Shown here: positions 15,336 to 23,484 of the stretch, in pieces
Layout: each line of letters begins with the position of its first letter
Position numbering within the stretch: the stretch's first letter is position 1
From: a bacterium
GTDB taxonomy: Bacteria > Bacillota > Clostridia > Oscillospirales > Oscillospiraceae
Length of the DNA: 60,709 nucleotides
Direction: 5' to 3'
Assembly (NCBI GenBank): GCA_029009095.1
Contig: JAQXJT010000010.1
Coordinates: forward strand, 1 to 60,709
Program-made: the position numbers and the translations under genes
Notes under the pieces: model-generated
What the model was told of the DNA's origin: nothing
Seen by the model: the letters and a program-made list of their open reading frames with translations, nothing else
The model's database searches: none

Positions 15336-15557
15336 CTATTCCACTTCCACCGTGGCCGCGTCCGCTTTCCGCAGCGAGAGCTCATAGCCCCTTACGGTGA
15401 GCTCCATCGGGTCGCCCAGCGGGGCGATCTTCCGCACGAAGATCTCCGTGCCCCGGGTGATGCCCATGTCCATCATCCTCCGTTTCACCGCGCCCGTCCC
15501 ATGAAGCCGCAGCACCACGGCGCTCCTGCCCACGGCCACATCCTGCAAAGTTTTCAT
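15336..15557 (-). CDS. feoA: FeoA-domain protein
   Basis: 73 residues, a single SH3-like FeoA domain: RLHGTGAVKRRMMDMGITRGTEI and APLGDPMELTVRGYELSLRKADA. FeoA proteins bind FeoB in the cytoplasm and modulate iron uptake. It lies 60 bp before feoB. Its start (ATG 15557) lies inside the preceding FeoA-like gene, in another frame. Confidence 0.93.
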   Translation of the reverse strand: MKTLQDVAVGRSAVVLRLHGTGAVKRRMMDMGITRGTEIFVRKIAPLGDPMELTVRGYELSLRKADAATVEVE

Positions 15558-15783
15558 GCTCGTTCTCTCCTTGTACCAGTATTCGCCTTGCCATCTCCTC
15601 GCTGAGAGCCAGGCGTGTGTCCCTTACGCTGACGATCACACCCCCGCCCAGCACGGAGAGCACCGTGATCGCCTCCCCGGGGGTGATGCCCAGATGTTCC
15701 ATATGCTTTCTGAGTTTTTCTCCGCCCCCCAGACGGCATACCGTGTGCGTCTTTCCTGTTTCCGCCCATGCCAGTGGTATCAT
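15382..15783 (-). CDS. Second FeoA-domain protein with out-of-frame C-terminal extension
   Basis: ATG at 15783 with AAAGGAGAGG upstream; 133 residues. Residues 1-75 form a FeoA domain (CRLGGGEKLRKHMEHLGITPGEAITVLS, RDTRLALSEEMARRILV). A normal FeoA stops near that point. Here the frame stays open for about 55 more residues, running 176 nt across the next feoA in a different frame. This tail is Gly/Arg/Glu-rich and looks like overlap translation rather than a folded domain. It is the first gene of the operon. Confidence 0.85.
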   Translation of the reverse strand: MIPLAWAETGKTHTVCRLGGGEKLRKHMEHLGITPGEAITVLSVLGGGVIVSVRDTRLALSEEMARRILVQGENEHENFAGCGRGQERRGAAASWDGRGETEDDGHGHHPGHGDLRAEDRPAGRPDGAHRKGL

Positions 15784-15825
15784 GACCTCTCCTTTCCCGC
15801 CGGACGCCCGGCGGCGATGCTGTTT

Positions 15826-15843
15826 GGTTAGCATTCGCTAACC
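15826..15843. promoter_or_regulatory. Second palindromic operator in the feo promoter region
   Basis: GGTTAGC-ATTC-GCTAACC, perfect 7-bp arms. It lies just downstream of the feo -10 box, where a bound repressor would block transcription. It resembles DtxR/IdeR-type sites built on TTAGG/GGTTAGC half-sites. Confidence 0.75.
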
Positions 15844-15852
15844 CACGGATGC

Positions 15853-15881
15853 ATTATAGTTACCTTCGGGTAACTTGTCAA
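15853..15881 (-). promoter_or_regulatory. feo promoter with embedded operator
   Basis: On the reverse strand TTGACA (15876-15881) and TATAAT (15853-15858), both perfect consensus, are 17 bases apart. The spacer is filled by the palindrome GTTACC-CGAA-GGTAAC (15859-15874 on the plus strand reading). A repressor bound there would exclude RNA polymerase. Confidence 0.9.
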
Positions 15882-15930
15882 CAGTTTTTTGCGGGATATG
15901 CTCCTGGAGGGGCCTGTTATGCGGAAACAC

Positions 15931-15959
15931 TTGTGTATCAGGGGAAGATGTGGTACAAT
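15931..15959 (+). promoter_or_regulatory. Promoter of the DtxR-family gene
   Basis: TTGTGT (15931-15936), 17-base spacer, TACAAT (15954-15959). Confidence 0.65.
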
Positions 15960-15983
15960 CCAAAGGCAAGAGAGGTGCGGGTT

Positions 15984-16352
15984 ATGGCATTACTGGAATC
16001 CGGAGAGATGTATCTGGAGACGATTTTGATACTGAGCCGGGAACATCCCACGGTGCGCGCCGTGGACGTGGCGGAGCGCATGGGCTTCTCCAAGCCCGCT
16101 GTCAGCCGGGCGCTGGGGCGGCTGCGGGGAGAGGAGTACCTGCTCACCGGGGAGGACGGGGCTTTGACCCTGACGGAAAGCGGTCGGGCCGCGGCAGAAA
16201 AGATCTATGAGCGGCATACGCTGCTCCGGGAATTTCTTGAACATCTGGGCGTGAGCGGGGAGACTGCCGCCGCCGATGCCTGCAAGATCGAGCACCACAT
16301 CAGCGACGAGACCTTCGAGGCCATCAAGCGCCATGTGCGTGACAGGCGGTAA
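15984..16352 (+). CDS. Short DtxR/MntR-family metal-dependent repressor
   Basis: ATG at 15984 with AGAGGT upstream; 122 residues. The N-terminal winged helix (EMYLETILILSREHPTVRAVDVAERMGFSKPAVSRALGRL) is followed by the dimer/metal domain (ESGRAAAEKIYERHTLLREFLEHLGV, ACKIEHHISDETFEAIKRHV). The His and Glu residues needed for metal binding (ERH, CKIEHHIS) are present. There is no SH3/FeoA domain at the end, as in MntR-sized members. It is divergent from the feo operon, whose promoter carries palindromes, so it probably represses feo in response to iron or manganese. Confidence 0.92.
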   Translation: MALLESGEMYLETILILSREHPTVRAVDVAERMGFSKPAVSRALGRLRGEEYLLTGEDGALTLTESGRAAAEKIYERHTLLREFLEHLGVSGETAAADACKIEHHISDETFEAIKRHVRDRR

Positions 16353-16388
16353 TACTCTCTGTTGCCGGAGTATGTCAGGGAGGAAAGC

Positions 16389-17465
16389 ATGAGTCGTTAC
16401 TACACGGCGATCATATTTATGAGCGTTTTCTCCATGGTCGTCATGGGGATGTGTGTACTCACCAGCAACACGCTGGCGCGGGACAAGAAAAAGCTCTTTT
16501 TCATTTTGTACGCCACCATCGCCCTGGCGTCCCTCTGCGAATGGCTGGGGCTGTGGCTCCAGAATGCCGACATCCGGCTGCGCTGGCTGCACATCGCGGT
16601 GAAGGCGGTGGAGCTCTCCGTTGCGCCGCTGATCGGCGTCACCGTGGGGCTCATCGTCAGGCAGCCCAAACGGTGGAAGCTGCTCCGCGCCCTGCTGATC
16701 CTTCACGCCCTGCTGGAGTGCGCCTCGGGGGTTTTCGGCTTTATCTACCGGGTGGACGGGCAGAACCTCTACAGCCACGCCGACTTCTACTGGATCTACG
16801 TCTGTGCCTACGTCTTCAGCGGCATCTACGCCATGGCCGCCACGCTCTCCACCTTGAAAAAGTATCAGTACAGCGGCCTGCCGTTCCTGATCCTGATGGT
16901 GGGATATGTGGTGGCGGGACTGACGGTGCAGTTTTTTGAGAATTCTCTGCACCTTGACTGGCTGACCCTCTCCGTGACGGGCATCCTGCTCTATATCTTC
17001 AACTCCGAGATGGTGCAGCAGACCGACGCCCTCACCCAGCTCATCAACCGCCGCGGCTACGAGACCATCCTCGGGCGGGTGCAGGGCCGGGTGGCCATCC
17101 TGTTCTTCGATGTGGACAAGTTCAAGGAAGTGAACGACAACTACGGCCACGTCTACGGCGATCACTGCCTGAAGACCATCGGCGAGTGCATCTGGGATGT
17201 TTACGGCCGCTGGGGCAAGTGCTTCCGCATCGGCGGGGACGAGTTCTGCGTGGTGCTGGAGCGAAATCTGGAGGGCGTGGAGGAGATGAACACCGCGCTC
17301 TTCCGGCGGCTGGGGGACGAGCGCGCCCGGGACGGGCATCTGCCCTTTGTCTCGGTGGGCTATGTGCACTACGACCCGTCGAATTGCAGCGTGCGGGACG
17401 CGGTCAAGGAGGCCGACGCCATGATGTATGAGTACAAGGCCCGGAACCGCAACCGAAGCGGATAA
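16389..17465 (+). CDS. Membrane diguanylate cyclase (GGDEF)
   Basis: ATG at 16389 with GGGAGG upstream; 358 residues. About seven membrane helices fill residues 1-210 in the manner of the 7TM sensor regions of receptor kinases. The GGDEF domain follows, with DALTQLINRRGYE at its start, FFDVDKFKEVND and the intact active site RIGGDEF near residue 285. It makes the second messenger c-di-GMP from GTP. No RxxD inhibitory site precedes the motif (RWGK is found instead), so product inhibition is probably absent. It starts 36 nt after the DtxR-family gene and may be co-transcribed. Confidence 0.92.
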   Translation: MSRYYTAIIFMSVFSMVVMGMCVLTSNTLARDKKKLFFILYATIALASLCEWLGLWLQNADIRLRWLHIAVKAVELSVAPLIGVTVGLIVRQPKRWKLLRALLILHALLECASGVFGFIYRVDGQNLYSHADFYWIYVCAYVFSGIYAMAATLSTLKKYQYSGLPFLILMVGYVVAGLTVQFFENSLHLDWLTLSVTGILLYIFNSEMVQQTDALTQLINRRGYETILGRVQGRVAILFFDVDKFKEVNDNYGHVYGDHCLKTIGECIWDVYGRWGKCFRIGGDEFCVVLERNLEGVEEMNTALFRRLGDERARDGHLPFVSVGYVHYDPSNCSVRDAVKEADAMMYEYKARNRNRSG

Positions 17466-17466
17466 A

Positions 17467-17515
17467 AAAGCGGCCCCGTCCTCTCCCTCGGGGGAGCGGA
17501 CGGGGCCGCTTTTTC
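17467..17515. terminator. Strong bidirectional terminator
   Basis: AAAAAAGCGGCCCCGTCC / GGACGGGGCCGCTTTTT stem, with runs on both sides, ends the cyclase gene. Confidence 0.9.
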
Positions 17516-17523
17516 GGCAAAAA

Positions 17524-17554
17524 AACATCGCAGGTTTTTGAAAAAACCTGCGAT
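17524..17554 (-). terminator. Terminator of tRNA-Ser(GCU)
   Basis: On the reverse strand ATCGCAGG / CCTGCGAT stem followed by GTTTTTTT, 5 bases from the tRNA 3' end. Confidence 0.85.
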
Positions 17555-17558
17555 GCTG

Positions 17559-17650
17559 TGGCGGAGAAGCCGGGATTTGAACCCGGGCCCGGCTCAACAC
17601 CGGCTACTCCCTTAGCAGGGGAGCCCCTTCGGCCACTTGGGTACTTCTCC
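17559..17650 (-). tRNA. tRNA-Ser(GCU)
   Basis: The reverse strand shows acceptor GGAGAAG / CTTCTCC, an anticodon loop CTGCTAA with anticodon GCT, a long variable arm (class II), a T-arm with GGTTCAAATCC, discriminator G and encoded CCA (17559-17561). Confidence 0.95.
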
Positions 17651-17663
17651 AAACCGCCTGCGT

Positions 17664-17693
17664 ATTGTATCACAGGCTGTGGGCGTTTGTCAA
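17664..17693 (-). promoter_or_regulatory. Promoter of tRNA-Ser(GCU)
   Basis: TTGACA (17688-17693) and TACAAT (17664-17669) on the reverse strand, spacer 18. Confidence 0.75.
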
Positions 17694-17702
17694 TGGATTT
17701 CT

Positions 17703-18341
17703 TTATTCCTCGCCGTCATTCCCGGAAAAAAGCGGCAGCACCGCCCGGAAAACGTCCTCGGCCACCTCTTCCACGGGCCGGCCGGCGTCGATGACGGCGA
17801 TGCGGTCCCGCTCTTTCAGTTCCTCAAAGACGGCGTAGTAGCGCCGGCGGGTGGCGATCATGGAAGCTTCGTTCTCGTAGATCTCCAGAAAGGCCCGGCC
17901 CTCCTCCATCCGCCGGCGGCAGCGCTCGTAGTCCACATCCAGAAAGACGCACAGATCCGGGCGGCGGATCTCCGGACAGTCGAGGTTGATGCGCTCCACC
18001 CAATCCGGGTCGGTGACCGTCCCCTGATAGGCCATGGAGGAGTAGTAGTACCGATCGCAGATCACATCGAAGCCGCTGGCGAGCATCTTTTGGATGCCCC
18101 AGACGGGGTTTACGTTGTGCTGCACCCGGTCGGCCATGAAGAGCGCCGCGATCTCCCCGCCGCTGCGGGGGGTAAAGCCGCTGAGAGCGTCCCGCACCAG
18201 TCCGCCCAGAGCGCTGACGGTGGGTTCGGCGGTCACATCCACCCGCCGTCCCATGTCCCGCAGCCGCTGCTCCAGACAGCGGATCTGCGTGGATTTCCCG
18301 GAGCCGTCCAGCCCCTCGAACACGATGAATTTTCCTGCCAT
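17703..18341 (-). CDS. tmk: Thymidylate kinase
   Basis: 212 residues; P-loop GLDGSGKST (about 10-18), the DR(Y/W) motif as CDRYYYSSMAYQG (about residues 96-108) and a lid region rich in Arg (RCRRRMEEG). It phosphorylates dTMP to dTDP in the cytoplasm. The usual dTMP-kinase neighbours (holB, recR) are not present here, and a tRNA follows it. The length is normal. A second tmk elsewhere in the genome cannot be excluded. Confidence 0.93.
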   Translation of the reverse strand: MAGKFIVFEGLDGSGKSTQIRCLEQRLRDMGRRVDVTAEPTVSALGGLVRDALSGFTPRSGGEIAALFMADRVQHNVNPVWGIQKMLASGFDVICDRYYYSSMAYQGTVTDPDWVERINLDCPEIRRPDLCVFLDVDYERCRRRMEEGRAFLEIYENEASMIATRRRYYAVFEELKERDRIAVIDAGRPVEEVAEDVFRAVLPLFSGNDGEE

Positions 18342-18434
18342 CCCTCTTCCCCGTCCTCCCTGAAAAACTGTGAAAGGCTACAGGCAGTATAGCAAAGTTT
18401 TCCCCCGCTTTCAAGAGCGGGGGACGGCTATCCA

Positions 18435-18463
18435 TTGAAAAAGGAAAAAGGGCATGGTATAAT
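18435..18463 (+). promoter_or_regulatory. Promoter of the FHA-FtsW operon
   Basis: TTGAAA (18435-18440), 17-base spacer, TATAAT (18458-18463), 40 bases before the start codon. Confidence 0.8.
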
Positions 18464-18503
18464 ATACTGCTGTATTTCCGTGTTTCCCGCGAAGGAGAAG
18501 CCT

Positions 18504-20288
18504 ATGCCGTCCTATGCCAGCCAGATCATACAGATCACCGGATACGCCAGAGCCGTACTGACGGCGCTGGTACTGCTGCGCTGCGCTTTTTCCATGTTGC
18601 AGGAGAAGTATGAGCCGGAGATCTGGGGCTATCTGACGCTGCCCGGCGGGGAGAGCCGGGCACTGAACCACTGGGAGTGCATCCTGGGCCGCTCCCGCTC
18701 CGCGGATATCCAGCTCACCCAGGGGGGACTGGGGCGCTGCCACGCGGTGCTGCAGCGGAGCGCCCGGGGGAGGTGGACGGTCTACGACCTCCACTGCCGG
18801 GGCGGCACCCGGGTCAACGGGCAGCTGGTGCGCAGCCATGCCCGCGTCCGAAACGGGGACGAACTCCAGCTCAACGAGATGAAGCTCCGCTTCGTGGATC
18901 TGAGCGCCGCCCAGCGCAGGACCCTCCAGCGCCGCCGCTCGGAGCCGGGGAAGCGCTACCGGCAGGGGCTGACGCTGCTGCTGCTCACCAACTTCCAGCT
19001 TCTGCTGATGCTTGAGCACTGTCTCACCGCCCAGAGCCGCTATGTTCCGCCCATCGAGATCGCCTTTGCCATCCTCATGGGGCTGGAGTGGTTCTGCTTC
19101 TTTCTCTTCCGCTCCCGGGACTATAAGGGCTATGAGGTGGAGACCCTGGCCTTTTTCCTCTCCTCGGTGGGGCTGTCCGTGACGGCCTCCTCCGAGCCGG
19201 GCGGGATGCTGAAGGCCAGCGCCCTGCTGCTGATGGGCGTGGCGGTGTTCACGCTGCTGGGCTGGTGGCTGCGGGATCTGCGGCGGGTGAAGCTGCTCCG
19301 CTGGCCCATGGCCATCTGCGCGCTGGGGCTGCTGGGGCTCAATCTGCTGCTGAGCGAGGAGGTCTTCGGCGCGAGGAACTGGCTCATCATCTTCGGCGTG
19401 TCCATCCAGCCCTCGGAGCTGGTGAAGGTGGCCTACGTTTACGCGGGGGCCGCCACCCTGAACCGGATTTTCCGTAAGCGCAATCTGCTGCTCTATATCG
19501 TCTTTTCCGCCATCATCGTGTGCGTGATGGCCCTGCTGGGTGACTTCGGCACGGCGCTGGTGTTTTTCACCTGCTTCCTGGTGGTGTCCTATATGCGCTC
19601 GGGGAGCTTTGCCACGGTGCTGCTGGCCGTGTCCGGGGCCAGTCTGGCGGGGATGCTGGTGCTCACCGCCAAGCCCTATGTGGCCCGGCGCTTCGCCACC
19701 TGGGGCCATGTGTGGGACGACCCGCTGGGGGCGGGCTACCAGCAGGTGCGGGCCATGAGCGCCACCGCCTCCGGGGGACTGTTCGGTCAGGGCGCGGGGC
19801 GCGGCTGGCTCAAAAGCGTGGCCGCCGCGGACACCGACCTGGTGTTCGGCATGGTGGCCGAGGAGCTGGGACTGGTGGTGGCCTTCGGCTGCCTGGCGGC
19901 CATCATCCTGCTGGCGCTCTTTACGGTGCGCAACGCCTCGGCGGGGCGTTCGTCCTACTATGTGATCGCCGCCTGTGCGGCAGTGACCATCATGATGGTG
20001 CAGACCTCTCTGAATGTGTTCGGCTCGCTGGACATCCTGCCCTTTACGGGCGTGACGCTGCCCTTTGTGTCCCGGGGCGGCTCCTCGCTGATCTCCTGTT
20101 GGGCCATGCTCGCCTATATCAAGGCCGGGGATACCCGGCAGAACGCCAGCTTCGCCCTCACCGACGGCCTGGAGGACGAGGAGTACGGGGAAGAGTACGG
20201 GGAGTACGAAGACGACGGAGAGGAATACGGGCCCGGCGAAGAGGACGGGAGCGCCGGGGACGAGGGCGGGGAGGACGGAGAAGAATGA
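18504..20288 (+). CDS. FHA-domain / FtsW-RodA-SpoVE fusion
   Basis: ATG at 18504 with AAGGAGAAG upstream; 594 residues. One membrane helix (about 10-27) is followed by an FHA domain at about 40-130 (ECILGRSRSADIQL, GRCHAVLQRS, DLHCRGGTRVNG, RVRNGDELQLNEM), which binds phosphothreonine peptides. From residue about 150 the protein is a SEDS glycan polymerase with nine or so helices, including NWLIIFGVSIQPSELVKVAY, LLGDFGTALVFF and LPFTGVTLPFVSRGGSSL. The tail (about 40 residues) is extremely acidic. The start of the penicillin-binding protein gene overlaps the stop by 4 nt. The domain order suggests control of glycan polymerisation by Ser/Thr kinase signalling. Confidence 0.93.
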   Translation: MPSYASQIIQITGYARAVLTALVLLRCAFSMLQEKYEPEIWGYLTLPGGESRALNHWECILGRSRSADIQLTQGGLGRCHAVLQRSARGRWTVYDLHCRGGTRVNGQLVRSHARVRNGDELQLNEMKLRFVDLSAAQRRTLQRRRSEPGKRYRQGLTLLLLTNFQLLLMLEHCLTAQSRYVPPIEIAFAILMGLEWFCFFLFRSRDYKGYEVETLAFFLSSVGLSVTASSEPGGMLKASALLLMGVAVFTLLGWWLRDLRRVKLLRWPMAICALGLLGLNLLLSEEVFGARNWLIIFGVSIQPSELVKVAYVYAGAATLNRIFRKRNLLLYIVFSAIIVCVMALLGDFGTALVFFTCFLVVSYMRSGSFATVLLAVSGASLAGMLVLTAKPYVARRFATWGHVWDDPLGAGYQQVRAMSATASGGLFGQGAGRGWLKSVAAADTDLVFGMVAEELGLVVAFGCLAAIILLALFTVRNASAGRSSYYVIAACAAVTIMMVQTSLNVFGSLDILPFTGVTLPFVSRGGSSLISCWAMLAYIKAGDTRQNASFALTDGLEDEEYGEEYGEYEDDGEEYGPGEEDGSAGDEGGEDGEE

Positions 20289-21595
20289 AGCAGATCAAAC
20301 GCCGCGCCTCCGCCGCGCTGCTGCTGGCGCTGTTCATGGTGGCGGGCACGGTGACGATCCTGACGCGGCTGCTGTTGTACGGGGACCAGTGGGCTGCCTA
20401 CAGCGCCAACAGCAGCGTCTATACCTCCCGGGGCATTCTGGCCTGCGGTACGCTCACCGACCGCAGCGGGGTGGTGCTGGCCCAGGCCGACGAGAACGGC
20501 TACCGCTACGCCGGGGATGTGAACGTGCGGGTGGCCTCCCTCCACGCGGTGGGGGATTACCGGGGCTATCTGGGCGCGTCCGCCCTGACGGCCTACGCGG
20601 GAAAGCTCACGGGCTATTCGCCCGTCTACGGTACCACGAACCCGGGCAACACGGTGGCCCTCTCCCTGGATGCGGAGCTCCAGTCCGCCGCCTGGCGGCA
20701 GCTGGGGGGACGCAAGGGGGCGGTACTGGTGATGAACTACGAGACGGGGGAGATCCTCTGCATGGTGTCCTCCCCCTCCTACGACCCGGAGCAGGAGCCG
20801 GACGGGAGCATCGAGGGACTCTTCCTCAACCGCTGCCTCAGCGGCGTCTATACGCCCGGCTCCGTTTTCAAGCTGGTGACCCTCTGCGCTGCGGTGGAGA
20901 ACATCGACGATCTCTACGAGCGCAGCTTCCGCTGCGGAGGGAGCATTGACGTGGCGGGCGTGAGCATCACCTGCACGGGCTACCACGGTGAGCAGACCAT
21001 CGAGCAAGCCCTCGCCAATTCCTGCAACTGCGCCTTTGCCCAGCTCTCGCTGGAGCTGGGGGGCGACACGCTGGCGGCCTATGCGGAGAAGCTGGGCTTT
21101 ACGGAGAGCCACTCGTTGGACGGCATCCCCACCGCAGCGGGGCATTTCGAGGCGGTGCAGGAGCGCTCGTCCTATCTGGCCTGGTCGGGCATCGGCCAGC
21201 ACACGGATCTGATCTGCCCTTACTCCATGCTCCGCTATGTCTCCGCCATCGCCGCCGGGGGCGTCCTCCGGGAACCCACCATGCTGCTCAACGGCCATAA
21301 CGGCAGCACCCGGATGCTCAAAGAGAGCACCGCCCAGGCCCTGGAGGAGATGATGAGCTTCACCGGCAGTACCCACTATCAGTCGGTGTTCCCGGGGCTG
21401 GATGTGTGCGCCAAGACCGGCACCGCCGAACTGGGCGACGGATACACCCACGGGTGGATGGCGGGCTATCTCCGCGGGGAGACGCCGCTGAGCTTCGTGG
21501 TGGTCATGGAGCGGGGCGGCACGGGCTACACACAGGCGGGCGGCGTGGCCAACGCCGTGCTGCAAAGAGCAAAGGAACTGTACGAACATGATTGA
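20285..21595 (+). CDS. Class B-type penicillin-binding protein (transpeptidase)
   Basis: 436 residues with one N-terminal membrane anchor (about 10-28). The transpeptidase motifs are intact: SVFK (193-196), SCN (246-248) and KTG (377-379). The upstream region is much shorter than in classical PBP2/FtsI, which gives a PbpA-like architecture. It cross-links peptidoglycan outside the membrane. Its start overlaps the SEDS polymerase gene, so the two form a matched polymerase-transpeptidase pair. Confidence 0.93.
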   Translation: MKQIKRRASAALLLALFMVAGTVTILTRLLLYGDQWAAYSANSSVYTSRGILACGTLTDRSGVVLAQADENGYRYAGDVNVRVASLHAVGDYRGYLGASALTAYAGKLTGYSPVYGTTNPGNTVALSLDAELQSAAWRQLGGRKGAVLVMNYETGEILCMVSSPSYDPEQEPDGSIEGLFLNRCLSGVYTPGSVFKLVTLCAAVENIDDLYERSFRCGGSIDVAGVSITCTGYHGEQTIEQALANSCNCAFAQLSLELGGDTLAAYAEKLGFTESHSLDGIPTAAGHFEAVQERSSYLAWSGIGQHTDLICPYSMLRYVSAIAAGGVLREPTMLLNGHNGSTRMLKESTAQALEEMMSFTGSTHYQSVFPGLDVCAKTGTAELGDGYTHGWMAGYLRGETPLSFVVVMERGGTGYTQAGGVANAVLQRAKELYEHD

Positions 21596-23459
21596 TATTA
21601 CCGTAAAGGACCTGACCAAGGCCTTTGAAGTAAAAAAGAATATCCTCGACGGGCTGAGCTTTCAGGTGCAGCGGGGCGAGCGGGTGGGCATCCTGGGCAA
21701 AAACGGCGCGGGCAAGACCACCCTGTTCCGGCTGCTGGTGGGAGAGATCAGCGAGGACACGGGCAGCATCTCCATCGCCTCCGGGGCGCGGCTGGGCCTG
21801 ATCTCCCAGATCCCCCGCTACCCCCGGGGCACCACCGTGGAGGATGTGCTGCGCTCGGCTCACAGCCGGATCGACAGGATCCGGGCGCGGATGGATGAGC
21901 TCACCGAAGAGATGGCCGCCTCCGACGAGCCGGGGCTGCTGGCGGAGTATGACCGTTTGCAGGAGAGCTTCGAGCGGCTGGGCGGCTACAACACCGATGT
22001 GGAGGTCAACCGGGTGGCCAACGGCCTCGACATCCCCGCCGCCATGCGCGCGCAGCTCTTCGACTCCCTCTCCGGCGGGGAAAAGACCCGGGTCAATCTG
22101 GCGCGGCTCATTCTGGAGGACACGGACATCCTGCTGCTGGACGAGCCCACCAACCATCTGGATATGCGCGCCACCGAGTGGCTGGAGGACTACCTGCTCC
22201 ACTTCAAGGGCACTGTGCTCACCATCTCCCACGACCGCTGGTTCCTGGACGCGGTGGTGCAGCGCACCATCGAGATCGTCCACGGGAAAGCCGTGGTCTA
22301 TAACGGCAACTATAGCTTCTATGTGGAGGAGAAGCAGCGGCGCTACGAGGAGCAGCTGCGGATCTGGGAGAAAAACCAGAAGGAGATCGCCCACTTGCAG
22401 GAGGCGGCGGACAAGCTGCATCTATGGGCCTTTATGGGCAACGACAAGCTCCACAAACGGGCCTTCTCCATGGAAAAGCGCATCGCCAGGCTGGAGCGGG
22501 CGGAGCGGCCGGAGAAGGAGAGGCAGATGAAGGCCCGGTTCAAGGAGCGGGCTTTCGTGGGCGACGAGGTGCTGGTCATCGACGGACTGGGCAAAAGCTT
22601 CGGCGGGCGGCGGCTCTACGGCGATCTCGAACTGCTGATCGAGGGCGGGGAGCGGGTGGCCCTCATCGGGGACAACGGCACCGGCAAATCCACCCTGCTC
22701 AAGTGCGTCACCGGGGAGGAGACGCCTGACGAGGGGCGGCTGTGGCTGGGTCCCTCGGTCAAGAGCGCCTATCTGCCCCAGTTGGTGACCTTTGAAGATC
22801 CGTCCCGCAATCTGGTGGATACCATGCTCTACGAGGCGAAGTGTACTCCCCAGGAGGCCCGGGACCGTCTGGCTGCCTTCGGCTTCATGGGTGAGGATGT
22901 GTTCAAGACCGTGGGGGTGCTCTCCGGCGGGGAGCAGAGCCGCCTCAGGCTCTGCATCCTCATGGGCGGCAATGTGAACTTTCTGATGCTGGACGAGCCC
23001 ACCAACCATCTCGATCTCAACAGCCGCGAGTGGATGGAGGACGCGCTCTCAGACTATCGGGAGGCGCTGCTCTTCGTGAGCCACGACCGCTGGTTCATCG
23101 AGCGCTTCGCCACCCGCATCTGGGAGCTGCGGGACGGGAAGATCACGGATTTCCGCGGCACCTTTACGGAGTACAGGGAGTATCAGAAGCGGCAGGAGTC
23201 CCTCCGGCAGGTGGAGAAGCAGCGCCAGGTCAAAAAGGGCGACACACGCCCCAAGCGCCCTCCCAACCGGGAGAGGCAACTGGCCCGGCTGGAAAAGGAG
23301 ATCGAAAAGGCCGAGGAGCGGGTGAAGGAGCTGGAGGCAGCCATGGAGGAGCATGGCAGCGACTACCAGAAGCTCATGGAGCTGACCGGGGAGCACGCCC
23401 AGGCCGAGGCGGAGGTGGAGCGGCTCTACGGCCAGTGGGAGACGCTCAGCGAGGAGTAA
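21588..23459 (+). CDS. ABC-F family ATPase (ribosome-associated type)
   Basis: 623 residues with two ABC domains: Walker A GKNGAGKTT (about 37-45) and GDNGTGKST (about 362-370), signatures LSGGEKTRVNLARL and LSGGEQSRLRLCIL, and Walker B LLLDEPTNHLD and LMLDEPTNHLD. The linker between domains is long and charged (about residues 240-310), as in ABC-F translation factors. There is no membrane domain. The C-terminus (about 520-623) is coiled coil. It overlaps the PBP stop by 8 nt. A ribosome role is inferred from the family; whether it protects against antibiotics is unknown. Confidence 0.94.
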   Translation: MIDITVKDLTKAFEVKKNILDGLSFQVQRGERVGILGKNGAGKTTLFRLLVGEISEDTGSISIASGARLGLISQIPRYPRGTTVEDVLRSAHSRIDRIRARMDELTEEMAASDEPGLLAEYDRLQESFERLGGYNTDVEVNRVANGLDIPAAMRAQLFDSLSGGEKTRVNLARLILEDTDILLLDEPTNHLDMRATEWLEDYLLHFKGTVLTISHDRWFLDAVVQRTIEIVHGKAVVYNGNYSFYVEEKQRRYEEQLRIWEKNQKEIAHLQEAADKLHLWAFMGNDKLHKRAFSMEKRIARLERAERPEKERQMKARFKERAFVGDEVLVIDGLGKSFGGRRLYGDLELLIEGGERVALIGDNGTGKSTLLKCVTGEETPDEGRLWLGPSVKSAYLPQLVTFEDPSRNLVDTMLYEAKCTPQEARDRLAAFGFMGEDVFKTVGVLSGGEQSRLRLCILMGGNVNFLMLDEPTNHLDLNSREWMEDALSDYREALLFVSHDRWFIERFATRIWELRDGKITDFRGTFTEYREYQKRQESLRQVEKQRQVKKGDTRPKRPPNRERQLARLEKEIEKAEERVKELEAAMEEHGSDYQKLMELTGEHAQAEAEVERLYGQWETLSEE

Positions 23460-23484
23460 CGGCGGGAGCAGAGGGGAGGCAGCC

